Below, in pieces: positions 1 to 5,488 of a stretch of DNA of 8,149 nucleotides. This DNA is from an uncultured bacterium (GTDB taxonomy: Bacteria; Patescibacteriota; Minisyncoccia; Phycocordibacterales; UBA918): NCBI GenBank assembly GCA_903839715.1, contig CAIMDH010000106.1, positions 1 through 8,149 on the forward strand, written 5' to 3'. The translations under genes and the position numbers were made by a program. How positions within the stretch are numbered: position 1 is the stretch's first letter; every line of letters starts with the position of its first letter. The notes below the pieces were generated by a model, which was given only the letters and a program-made list of their open reading frames with translations, ran no database searches and was not told the origin of the DNA.

Positions 1-2
1 AA

Positions 3-122
3 GATATAATAGAAAAAATTACCGATTCAAGATTTACTATTACAGCCACTTCTTTTGTAGCTGGTGTTGCACTATCTTCTATTTTTGAATTGTTATTAAG
101 GAAATACCACATTAAAAGATAA
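3..122 (+). CDS. C-terminal end of an unrecognised membrane protein (5' end outside window)
   Basis: An open frame enters from the left edge and gives 39 residues before a TAA stop at 120-122. The peptide has a polar start (DIIEKITDSR), a hydrophobic stretch at about residues 11-32 that could be a last membrane helix, and a basic end (RKYHIKR). Basic residues after a final helix suggest a cytoplasmic C-terminus. It does not resemble the C-terminal helix of ATP synthase gamma, which would be expected directly before atpD. I do not recognise the family. The other two forward frames are broken by stops in this stretch, so this frame is the only coding candidate. Too little is visible for a functional call. 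Confidence 0.45.
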   Translation, partial: DIIEKITDSRFTITATSFVAGVALSSIFELLLRKYHIKR

Positions 123-166
123 TTTATTAACGTCAGACAAGACATTAAAATCTACTCACTGCTGTT

Positions 167-206
167 GAGAAGAAATTTTTCAAAATTTTTTGAAAAATTT
201 CTTCTC
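167..206. repeat. 40-bp near-perfect palindrome (19-bp stem, 2-base loop) before atpD
   Basis: The left arm at 167-185 (GAGAAGAAATTTTTCAAAA) is exactly complementary to the right arm at 188-206, with only TT between. As RNA the stem can extend outward through several G-U pairs (162-166 with 207-211). It is AT-rich and is not followed by a clean U-tract, so it is not a textbook intrinsic terminator. It could end the upstream transcript, or lie in the atpD leader as a stability or processing hairpin. A weak -10-like TAAAAT at 146-151 would put it inside the leader. The structure is seen directly; the role is inference. Confidence 0.8.
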
Positions 207-252
207 GGTGGTACCGAGTTTCAAACACATTATTCAAACAATTATTACAATT

Positions 253-1620
253 ATGAAAATAGGAACAATTACCCAAATTATCGGCCCGATTCTAGACGTA
301 CATTTTGAGAGTGGTGTGCCAGCACTGCTTAGTGCGCTTACAGTCAAAAAGTCTGACAATACTACTATTACTCTTGAGGTAGCGCAGCATGTGGGTCTTG
401 ATCGTGTACGTGCGATTGCAATGCAGGATACACAGGGCCTCACTCGTGGCATGGAAGTACTTGATACTGGAAAGGGTATTTCAGTACCGGTTGGTCAGAA
501 GTCTTTGGGACGTCTCTTTAACGTACTCGGAGAACCGCTTGATGGTAAGGGTGACGTGTCGGATGCGCCGCGTCGCGCAATTCACCAAGAAGCTCCTGAA
601 TTCGTAGAACAGTCTACTAAGACTGAAGTGTTTGAAACCGGTATCAAATCTGTGGACTTGCTCGCACCGTTCATTAAGGGAGGTAAGGTTGGTCTCTTCG
701 GCGGAGCGGGAGTAGGAAAGACAGTACTCATCCAAGAGCTGATCCATAACGTGGCCTCAGAACACGGTGGATATTCAGTGTTTGCTGGAGTAGGAGAACG
801 TGTGCGAGAAGGAAACGATCTCTATCATGAAATGAAAGACTCAGGAGTGCTTGATAAGACTGCTCTTGTGTTTGGTCAAATGAATGAAGTGCCTGGAGCA
901 CGTGCTCGCGTTGGACTTTCTGGTCTTACTATGGCTGAAGCGCTCCGTGATGAAGGAGGTAAGGACGTACTGTTCTTCATGGACAACGTGTTCCGCTTTA
1001 CTCAAGCTGGACAGGAAGTGTCTTCACTCCTTGGACGTGTATCATCAGCGGTGGGCTACCAGCCAACTTTGGCTGAGGAAATGGGTAAGATGCAGGAGCG
1101 TATTACTTCTACTAAGAAGGGTTCTATTACCTCTGTGCAGGCCGTGTACGTGCCAGCTGACGACCTCACTGACCCAGCGCCAGCTACTACCTTCTCCCAC
1201 CTCGACTCGACCGTAGTGCTTAGTCGTCAACTTGCCTCACTCGGTATTTACCCAGCGATTGACCCACTTGAAAGTAACTCAACAGCGCTAGACCCAATGG
1301 TGGTAGGAGAAGAACATTATCGTGTTGCACAGGGCGTGAAGCAGACTTTGCAGCGTTACAAGGATCTACAGGATATTATTGCGATTCTTGGTATTGAAGA
1401 GCTTTCAGAAGAAGATAAGCAGACAGTCTACCGCGCTCGAAAAATTCAGCGCTTCATGTCTCAACCATTCTCAGTAGCAGAAGTATTTACTGGAGCGCCA
1501 GGTAAGTATGTAACACTAGCTGATACTGTCCGTGGCTTTGGTGAGATTCTTGATGGAAAGCATGATGATAAGTCTGAGCAGGCATTCTATATGAAGGGTG
1601 GTATCGATGAAGTAAATTAA
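253..1620 (+). CDS. atpD: F-type ATP synthase subunit beta (AtpD)
   Basis: This is the catalytic beta subunit of F1, which binds and converts ADP plus phosphate and ATP at the alpha/beta interfaces on the cytoplasmic side of the membrane. The protein has 455 residues from the ATG at 253. That start gives the normal family N-terminus (MKIGTITQIIGPILDVHF); an in-frame ATG at 190 lies inside the palindrome and would add an unlikely 21-residue extension. Visible motifs are the Walker A loop GGAGVGKT (150-157), the catalytic Glu182-Arg183 in GERVREGND, Walker B LFFMD (240-244), the adenine-site Tyr333 in GIYPAIDP, and the EELSEED loop (382-388), a slight variant of DELSEED. The usual GERTREG carries Val for Thr at residue 184. 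No Shine-Dalgarno is apparent. The next F1 gene, atpC, follows only after an intervening 106-residue gene. Confidence 0.98.
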   Translation: MKIGTITQIIGPILDVHFESGVPALLSALTVKKSDNTTITLEVAQHVGLDRVRAIAMQDTQGLTRGMEVLDTGKGISVPVGQKSLGRLFNVLGEPLDGKGDVSDAPRRAIHQEAPEFVEQSTKTEVFETGIKSVDLLAPFIKGGKVGLFGGAGVGKTVLIQELIHNVASEHGGYSVFAGVGERVREGNDLYHEMKDSGVLDKTALVFGQMNEVPGARARVGLSGLTMAEALRDEGGKDVLFFMDNVFRFTQAGQEVSSLLGRVSSAVGYQPTLAEEMGKMQERITSTKKGSITSVQAVYVPADDLTDPAPATTFSHLDSTVVLSRQLASLGIYPAIDPLESNSTALDPMVVGEEHYRVAQGVKQTLQRYKDLQDIIAILGIEELSEEDKQTVYRARKIQRFMSQPFSVAEVFTGAPGKYVTLADTVRGFGEILDGKHDDKSEQAFYMKGGIDEVN

Positions 1621-1638
1621 CATCATCTACTTTGTTGC

Positions 1639-1696
1639 GTGGTGAAAAATATCACTCACTGTACATTAGGGTACACCTCGCAATATTTTTCACCAC
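1639..1696. repeat. Two-tier stem-loop between atpD and the next gene
   Basis: The outer stem pairs 1639-1652 (GTGGTGAAAAATAT) exactly with 1683-1696, and GC pairs can be added outside with a small bulge. The 30-base loop contains an inner hairpin, TGTAC (1660-1664) with GTACA (1671-1675). There is no U-tract after the right arm, so simple termination is doubtful. Placed 18 bases after the atpD stop, it is well positioned to protect the atpD 3' end or to be an endonuclease processing site that lets beta be made in excess over downstream products. Pairing is seen; function is inferred. Confidence 0.65.
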
Positions 1697-1767
1697 ACGC
1701 CTCGTATCTGAAGTCACTTTATTTCTTCAGTTGCTAAGGCTAATAGGTTCGGATTAAGTAAATTTTT

Positions 1768-2088
1768 ATGAACAAAAAAAATTGGACAGCAAATTGGGAT
1801 GATAACAGTATAGTTATTGAAAACGGTTGGGATTGGTCTGGTAATTGTGAAGAGAAAGTGACTATTAATGGTGAAGTAATACAAAGTCGATCTTATGATA
1901 TGACTGATGTATCAGTAAAAAGGGCAGTAGGTACTACCTTCACCATGCGGTTTGGAGAAGACAATGTAACTGTGGTTATGGGTAGTGCGTGGTATTTATT
2001 TGGAACTGCCTGTCGTATCATGGTTAATGGAAAGTTTGTTGGCGGAGACCGTATAGTTTTATTTGCAAAAGAGTCACTTACAAAATAA
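1768..2088 (+). CDS. Unrecognised 106-residue beta-rich protein lying between atpD and atpC
   Basis: I do not recognise this family with confidence. The protein has no signal peptide and no membrane segment, so it is probably cytoplasmic. It is rich in alternating polar and hydrophobic residues with repeated turns such as ENGWDWSGN (18-26), TINGEVI (32-38) and MVNGKFVGG (85-93), which suggests an all-beta sandwich. The spacing of an SG turn, a V-NG hairpin and a second NGK hairpin loosely recalls the FAIM1 beta-sandwich; this is a weak resemblance only. Cysteines are at 27 and 82. The stop lies two bases before the atpC start, so atpC is probably translated by ribosomes finishing this gene, which ties it to the ATP synthase. 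No Shine-Dalgarno is seen. A weak TTGCTA (1731-1736), 17 bases, TTAAGT (1754-1759) could give its own promoter. Confidence 0.8.
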   Translation: MNKKNWTANWDDNSIVIENGWDWSGNCEEKVTINGEVIQSRSYDMTDVSVKRAVGTTFTMRFGEDNVTVVMGSAWYLFGTACRIMVNGKFVGGDRIVLFAKESLTK

Positions 2089-2090
2089 TT

Positions 2091-2342
2091 ATGTCAGAAC
2101 AAAAAACACTCCAACTAAATATTGCACGAGTAGACGGCTCACTTTTTACTGGTGCGGTGGTATCTGTCACAGTGCCTGGCAGTGAAGGGGAAATGACTCT
2201 TCTGCCAGATCACACATCACTGGTCTCAGCTCTCCGGACCGGGACTATCACACTACGAAAAGCAGATGGTGTAGTCGAAGAATTTCCAGTGGTGGCCGGA
2301 ACGCTCGAAGTGAGTAAAAATACAGTCACGATTTTGCTTTAA
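2091..2342 (+). CDS. atpC: F-type ATP synthase subunit epsilon (AtpC), beta-sandwich domain only
   Basis: Epsilon sits on the central stalk with gamma, couples it to the c-ring and in many bacteria inhibits ATP hydrolysis through its C-terminal helices. This protein has 83 residues and covers the N-terminal beta-sandwich: LNIARVDGSLFTGAV (9-23), the family turn GEMTLLPDHTSLVSAL (33-48), and the last strands GTLEVSKNTVTILL (70-83). The roughly 50-residue helical hairpin of standard 130-140-residue epsilons is absent; the stop directly follows the sandwich and the terminator begins 8 bases later, so there is no sign of a frameshifted remnant. Short epsilons occur naturally in some lineages. The start overlaps nothing but is only two bases from the preceding stop, and no Shine-Dalgarno is seen, which suggests coupled translation. 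Confidence 0.93.
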   Translation: MSEQKTLQLNIARVDGSLFTGAVVSVTVPGSEGEMTLLPDHTSLVSALRTGTITLRKADGVVEEFPVVAGTLEVSKNTVTILL

Positions 2343-2349
2343 TTGCAGC

Positions 2350-2391
2350 AAAAACACCCGCTAACAACTTTGTTGTTAGCGGGTGTTTTTT
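2350..2391. terminator. Bidirectional intrinsic terminator between atpC and the ApbE-like gene
   Basis: A perfect 19-bp stem pairs 2350-2368 with 2372-2390 around a TTT loop. Its GC core (ACCCGCTAACAAC) is flanked by an A-run on the left and a T-run on the right. It can therefore end the atp transcript on the plus strand and the minus-strand apbE transcript, whose stop is at 2411. Confidence 0.93.
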
Positions 2392-2410
2392 AAGATAAAA
2401 AATGAACTAC

Positions 2411-3301
2411 TCAAATGTTTTGAAATCCATGGTAGTAATGGAGATGGCCGCTACTAGTTTCAAAAAGGGCTATCTTGATATTTTTTTCCACGAGCTTCGC
2501 TGTGTGATTTTCAGGTGCTGAGAGGAGGAGAGTGGTAGCCCAGGCATCAGCCAGCTTGGCTTCTGGTGCTTTTACAAAAACCGCCAAGCTGGCATCATTA
2601 CTTTTACTGATTTTGGTATCTATACTATGTGTATAGGTGCTTTCTTCGTATTCCCAATGTCTTTTGTGGGTGCTGCTAGCTGCAAAGCTTTCATTATAGA
2701 GAGTGGTTTGTGCGAGATAGGTATGTGCCAGTGTTGGGTGTGCAAGATTGATGGTAATCGGTTCACCAAAGTTTGAAGTGGCGCGCTTGTTACCGTCACC
2801 ATTAATAAGAAAGTAGTTTAGTTTGTGTATGTTTTGAAGGCGTGCTGCAATCAGGTCGAGTAGATATCCCTTGATGTAGCCGCTAATATCTACATGCCCA
2901 ATAGTGAGAATAATTTTTTCTGGACTAATAAACAGTGCATGGTCTGGGTTTGGAGTCGTGAGGGATTCTGTCTTGGGGGTAAAGGAATACAAAGCATCAT
3001 ATCCATGTGGTTCCAAGTCTTTACTGGCTAGAAAATTAAATACTTCGTGCGTATCGTGGTAGAGCTGTATTCCGTACTCGAGCAAGGCAATCGTCTCTGC
3101 ATTAGGGTTAGGTAATTTTCGGGCCGCATTAAAGATGCTGAGTTTAGAGTGACCATCAAAACGCGAGTATTGCTTGTCAAAGCGGTTAATAGTAAGGCGC
3201 ATATCGTCATAGACGCTTTGAGCCTTTTCGGGGATAATCTCTTCAAACACCTCAGCCCACCATGTAGTGCCAAGACCGGTGATGACAGGAAGTGTAGTCA
3301 T
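2411..3301 (-). CDS. ApbE-like FAD:protein FMN transferase
   Basis: The ApbE family moves FMN from FAD onto a Thr or Ser of a target protein using Mg2+, classically on RnfG or NqrC outside the membrane. The 296-residue protein shows the family order: an RFDKQYSRFDGHSKLSIFN segment (40-58) matching the F(S)-Y/R-xx-SEL-N region, VDISGYIKGY (137-146) for the usual D-x-GG-x-x-KGY, a NGDG loop (167-170), AASS (207-210), HSID (225-228) for the H-x-x-D-P motif, and the metal-site segment ADAWAT (251-256). Several glycines and the proline of the consensus are replaced, so it is a divergent member. It has no signal peptide or lipobox, unlike many exported ApbE proteins, so a cytoplasmic location is likely. 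No FMN-binding acceptor protein is in the window. It starts 11 bases after the stop of the small membrane protein and is probably cotranscribed with it. Confidence 0.82.
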   Translation of the reverse strand: MTTLPVITGLGTTWWAEVFEEIIPEKAQSVYDDMRLTINRFDKQYSRFDGHSKLSIFNAARKLPNPNAETIALLEYGIQLYHDTHEVFNFLASKDLEPHGYDALYSFTPKTESLTTPNPDHALFISPEKIILTIGHVDISGYIKGYLLDLIAARLQNIHKLNYFLINGDGNKRATSNFGEPITINLAHPTLAHTYLAQTTLYNESFAASSTHKRHWEYEESTYTHSIDTKISKSNDASLAVFVKAPEAKLADAWATTLLLSAPENHTAKLVEKNIKIALFETSSGHLHYYHGFQNI

Positions 3302-3312
3302 ACATATGAGGA

Positions 3313-3441
3313 TTAACCTTTACTTTCCGCAGGATTCTCCGTTGTGGTTACTTCTCCGCTTAATTTTTTGGGGGAAATAGTAAAAAACGCCACAATCATG
3401 ACTATGAGAATAATGGTCAATATAATTACGACTGTTCGCAT
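3313..3441 (-). CDS. Small single-span membrane protein (42 residues)
   Basis: From the ATG at 3441 the protein is Met-Arg followed by a strongly hydrophobic segment (residues 3-22, VVIILTIILIVMIVAFF core), then a polar tail containing PKKLSGEVTTTENP. An upstream in-frame ATG at 3498 would add 19 residues but lies beyond the likely promoter, so I prefer the shorter form. The family is not recognised. It sits 11 bases before the ApbE-like start on the same strand, which suggests a two-gene operon. The Ser/Thr-rich tail with SGEVT faintly recalls the SGAT flavinylation site but does not match it. It could equally be an unrelated small membrane peptide. Confidence 0.6.
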   Translation of the reverse strand: MRTVVIILTIILIVMIVAFFTISPKKLSGEVTTTENPAESKG

Positions 3442-3451
3442 ACTTAAATAT

Positions 3452-3457
3452 AGTATA
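3452..3457 (-). promoter_or_regulatory. Candidate -10 box (TATACT) for the small membrane protein / apbE operon
   Basis: TATACT reads on the minus strand 10 bases before the ATG at 3441. Normal spacing would start the RNA near 3445 and leave about four leader bases. I see no good -35 box, so the call rests on the hexamer and its position. Confidence 0.45.
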
Positions 3458-3501
3458 CCTAAATTTAACTTACACAAATTTTTATTTGTAACATACACGT
3501 A

Positions 3502-4164
3502 TTACCAGACTATCGGTCGCTTACCATTTGCTAGCAGATACTCGTTAGTTAGACTAAAATGTTGGCAACCAAAGAATCCTGTATATGCCGAAAATGGTGA
3601 AGGGTGAGGCGCTGTCAAAACCAAATGTTTTTTTTCGTCGATTAAAATACGCTTCGCTTGCGCATACTTACCCCAAAGCAAGAACACAACGTGCGTTTTC
3701 TCGTCAGAAATTTTTTTGATAATGGCATCAGTAAATGTTTCCCAGCCTAACCCTTGGTGTGAGCCGGGAGAGTTGGCTTGTACTGTCAATGTGGCATTAA
3801 GAAGTAACACTCCTTGCTTTGCCCAGCCTGTGAGGTCGCCAGAAGTACGAGGACTGACTCTGAGGTCTGACTCTAGTTCTTTATAAATATTCCGAAGTGA
3901 GGGGGGGAGTTTTTGAGTATCTGGAACAGAGAAGGAGAGTCCCTGTGCTTGTCCTTCACCATGATAGGGGTCTTGACCGAGTAGTACTACCGATACCGTA
4001 TCAAATGGGCAAAGCGAAAAGGCCTTAAAGATATGCTGCTCATCTGGGTACGTGGACTCGTCTACGTACTTTCTTTGGACAGTTTCAGACAGAGTTACAA
4101 AATAGGGTTTTGTGAATTCAGCGGCTAGTTTTTCTCTCCATCCGACATCCATTTTTGTGTGCAT
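3502..4164 (-). CDS. ung: Uracil-DNA glycosylase, family 1 (Ung)
   Basis: Ung removes uracil from DNA to start base-excision repair. The 220-residue protein has all the family marks: the water-activating loop GQDPYHG (63-69, Asp65), the uracil-pocket SFSV (77-80), PPSLRNIYKELESD (87-100), the Asn123 of LLNATLTV, GWETFTDAII (140-149), VVFLLWG (159-165), and the catalytic His187 in APHPSPFSA followed by GFFGCQHF (196-203). In the HPSPLS DNA-intercalation loop the usual Leu is Phe (residue 191). The length matches the family, ending at the PI-x-W that precedes the short C-terminal tail of the E. coli enzyme. The ATG at 4164 is used; a second in-frame ATG at 4152 would also fit the family N-terminus. 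The gene lies 60 bases before the small membrane protein start and may have its own transcript. Confidence 0.97.
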   Translation of the reverse strand: MHTKMDVGWREKLAAEFTKPYFVTLSETVQRKYVDESTYPDEQHIFKAFSLCPFDTVSVVLLGQDPYHGEGQAQGLSFSVPDTQKLPPSLRNIYKELESDLRVSPRTSGDLTGWAKQGVLLLNATLTVQANSPGSHQGLGWETFTDAIIKKISDEKTHVVFLLWGKYAQAKRILIDEKKHLVLTAPHPSPFSAYTGFFGCQHFSLTNEYLLANGKRPIVW

Positions 4165-4169
4165 AGGTG

Positions 4170-4175
4170 ATTATA
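4170..4175 (-). promoter_or_regulatory. Consensus -10 box (TATAAT) for ung
   Basis: A perfect TATAAT reads on the minus strand with only five bases to the ATG at 4164. The predicted RNA start falls on or next to that ATG, giving a leaderless message, or an 11-base leader if the ATG at 4152 is used. The -35 region is weak (TTGTGC at 15-base spacing). Confidence 0.6.
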
Positions 4176-4225
4176 GTGTAGCGCTTTTTGGCACAATCAG
4201 CGACTTTCGTCTCGTTCTTGGGGTG

Positions 4226-4234
4226 TGATACACT
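4226..4234 (+). promoter_or_regulatory. Candidate extended -10 box (TGA-TACACT) for the DUF2061 gene
   Basis: TGA followed by TACACT forms an extended -10 element. Transcription would start near 4241, three bases before the ATG at 4244 and downstream of the ATGs at 4235 and 4238. No convincing -35 is seen, as is common with extended -10 promoters. Confidence 0.45.
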
Positions 4235-4243
4235 ATGATGCAT

Positions 4244-4516
4244 ATGCACGAATCACACATCCGCAGTATATTAAAAGGCATAACATGGCGAGTTATTGCG
4301 TCTGGTACTACCATGACCGTAGTATATGTAGTGACTGGCGATCTAGCGCTCATGGCTAGTGTTGGTGCGATTGATGTCACTGCAAAAGTATTTTTCTATT
4401 ATCTACATGAACGCAGTTGGGGTAGAGTGCACTGGGGTATTGTCGGTACCGTACCAGAATTTTCCGATGCTGGCTGCCCGCCTGGTGGCGAGTGTAGTGA
4501 CTCCTGTGACTCCTAG
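4244..4516 (+). CDS. DUF2061-family membrane protein with a cysteine-containing tail
   Basis: The 90-residue protein matches the small DUF2061 family of predicted inner-membrane proteins of unknown function: an RSILKGITWRVIASGTTMT segment with the typical KxxxWR core, a TGDLALMASVGAIDVTAKVF hydrophobic segment, and the closing FYYLHERSWGRV. Two membrane segments are likely. After the domain comes WGIVGTVPEF and a tail with three cysteines (GCPPGGECSDSCDS) that I do not associate with the family core. In-frame ATGs exist at 4235, 4238 and 4244; I use 4244 because the likely promoter would start RNA near 4241. The longer form from 4235 (93 residues) is the alternative. The gene converges on mutM, with only eight bases between the stops. 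Confidence 0.85.
   Translation: MHESHIRSILKGITWRVIASGTTMTVVYVVTGDLALMASVGAIDVTAKVFFYYLHERSWGRVHWGIVGTVPEFSDAGCPPGGECSDSCDS
4497..4514 (+). repeat. Tandem 9-bp duplication (GTGACTCCT x2) at the 3' end of the DUF2061 gene
   Basis: GTGACTCCT occurs twice without a spacer. It is in frame and yields the repeated Asp-Ser pair at the C-terminus (SDSCDS), ending in the TAG stop. It looks like a recent slippage event that lengthened or reshaped the tail. Confidence 0.8.
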
Positions 4517-4524
4517 AGTAAGTG

Positions 4525-5391
4525 CTACTTCTGACACTGAGGACAAAAATGCGTGCCGCGTCCAGCAACACGTATTTTTTGAATCTGGGCTTTTTTGCAG
4601 CGCGGACAGAGGGTGTTCTGTTTGCCAAACACTTTGAGGTAATCAGTGTAGTTGCCATTTTCTCCACCTGTATCAACAAAATGTTGGAAGGTTGTACCGC
4701 CAACAGTGATAGAGTGCAGCATGATGTCTCTGCCGGCCTTAATGATTGCGGTCGCTTCTTTTTTGGTGAGACTGCTCGCTTTACGGTCAGGTCGCACTTT
4801 AGCTTTGAATAATGCTTCGTCAACATAAATGTTACCTAACCCAGCTACGAGGGTTTGGTCAAGAAGTGCAGCTTTAATGGAGGTTGATCGCCGCAGCAAT
4901 TGTGCCAAGAAGGAAGAAAAATTAAAATTGTCACGTATGGGCTCGTCACCAAACTTACTCCGGGCATCTAAAACTTCTTCTGCTGAAGCAATTTTAATAT
5001 AGCCAAAAAGCCTCATGTCATTGAAGTAGAGAAAAGAATGATCGGCAAAAGAAAATGCGACACAGGTATGCTTGTTCGGGAGATCTTTGGAAGCCGATGC
5101 TGTTAGTGAGTGACCGCCACCCGAAATGTGCTCATTTTGCACATAAAAAAATTGTCCCGTCATCCGTAGGTGACATAGGAGATATAAATCATTCTCTTTT
5201 TCAAAACTAAAAATCATCAATTTACCAATGCGGTCGATGTGTTCAATTTTTTTACCAGTCAATTGTGTAGCAAAATCACCTCGGTGCGCTACTGATTTAG
5301 GATGGAGAATTTTTACGGTACAAATTTTTTTGCCGCGTACTTTTGCAAGTAACTGCAGGCGAACACTTTCAACTTCTGGAAGTTCTGGCAT
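4525..5391 (-). CDS. mutM: Formamidopyrimidine-DNA glycosylase (MutM/Fpg)
   Basis: MutM excises 8-oxoguanine and formamidopyrimidines and nicks the abasic site by beta/delta-elimination. The start is fixed at the ATG at 5391 because the mature enzyme needs Pro at position 2, within MPELPEVESVR, as the catalytic amine, with Glu3. The open frame continues 50 codons upstream but that would bury the proline. Other marks in the 288-residue protein are Lys57 (DRIGKL), the intercalating triad Met77 (LRMTG), Arg127 and Phe129 (NDMRLFG), the helix-two-turn-helix with Asn187 (LVAGLGNIYVDEALF), and a C-terminal zinc finger with Cys262, 265, 283 and 286 and Arg278 (VAGRGTHFC). A loop of about 24 residues at 87-110 rich in Gly and Ser is somewhat long for the family and accounts for the size. 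It converges on the DUF2061 gene with no terminator between. Confidence 0.97.
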   Translation of the reverse strand: MPELPEVESVRLQLLAKVRGKKICTVKILHPKSVAHRGDFATQLTGKKIEHIDRIGKLMIFSFEKENDLYLLCHLRMTGQFFYVQNEHISGGGHSLTASASKDLPNKHTCVAFSFADHSFLYFNDMRLFGYIKIASAEEVLDARSKFGDEPIRDNFNFSSFLAQLLRRSTSIKAALLDQTLVAGLGNIYVDEALFKAKVRPDRKASSLTKKEATAIIKAGRDIMLHSITVGGTTFQHFVDTGGENGNYTDYLKVFGKQNTLCPRCKKAQIQKIRVAGRGTHFCPQCQK

Positions 5392-5398
5392 GTAGAGT

Positions 5399-5426
5399 AT
5401 TGTATGAATAATTGCGTCTTTGTAAA
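5399..5426 (-). promoter_or_regulatory. Sigma70-type promoter for mutM (TTTACA, 16 bases, TACAAT)
   Basis: On the minus strand, TTTACA (5421-5426) and TACAAT (5399-5404) are 16 bases apart. The RNA would begin near 5392, directly before the ATG at 5391. Both boxes match consensus at five of six positions, and the site independently supports the internal ATG as the mutM start. Confidence 0.65.
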
Positions 5427-5488
5427 TGCAGAATGTTAAACGCACAGCAATACAGATTTTTGAGGTATGTGGTGAGAGGGATGCGTGC

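Noticed and set aside
190..252. A 21-codon upstream extension of atpD from an ATG at 190
   Set aside because: That ATG lies inside the palindrome, the extra residues match nothing in F1 beta, and the ATG at 253 gives the exact family N-terminus.
154..1661. Shared octamer ACTCACTG beside both atpD-flanking stem-loops (154-161 and 1654-1661)
   Set aside because: One exact 8-mer shared by two intergenic stretches of this size is not unlikely by chance, and its position relative to the stems differs.
2411..2413. UGA recoded as glycine, as in Gracilibacteria and SR1
   Set aside because: UGA ends the ApbE-like protein at a sensible family length, with the terminator next to it, and no in-frame UGA is needed to explain any gene here.
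3442..3498. A 19-codon upstream extension of the small membrane protein
   Set aside because: It contains the likely -10 box and adds a second short hydrophobic segment with no support.
4377..4826. Long open frames overlapping the 3' ends of the DUF2061 gene and mutM on either strand
   Set aside because: They are shadows of mutM and DUF2061, have no recognisable domain, and the genes they overlap carry full family motifs.
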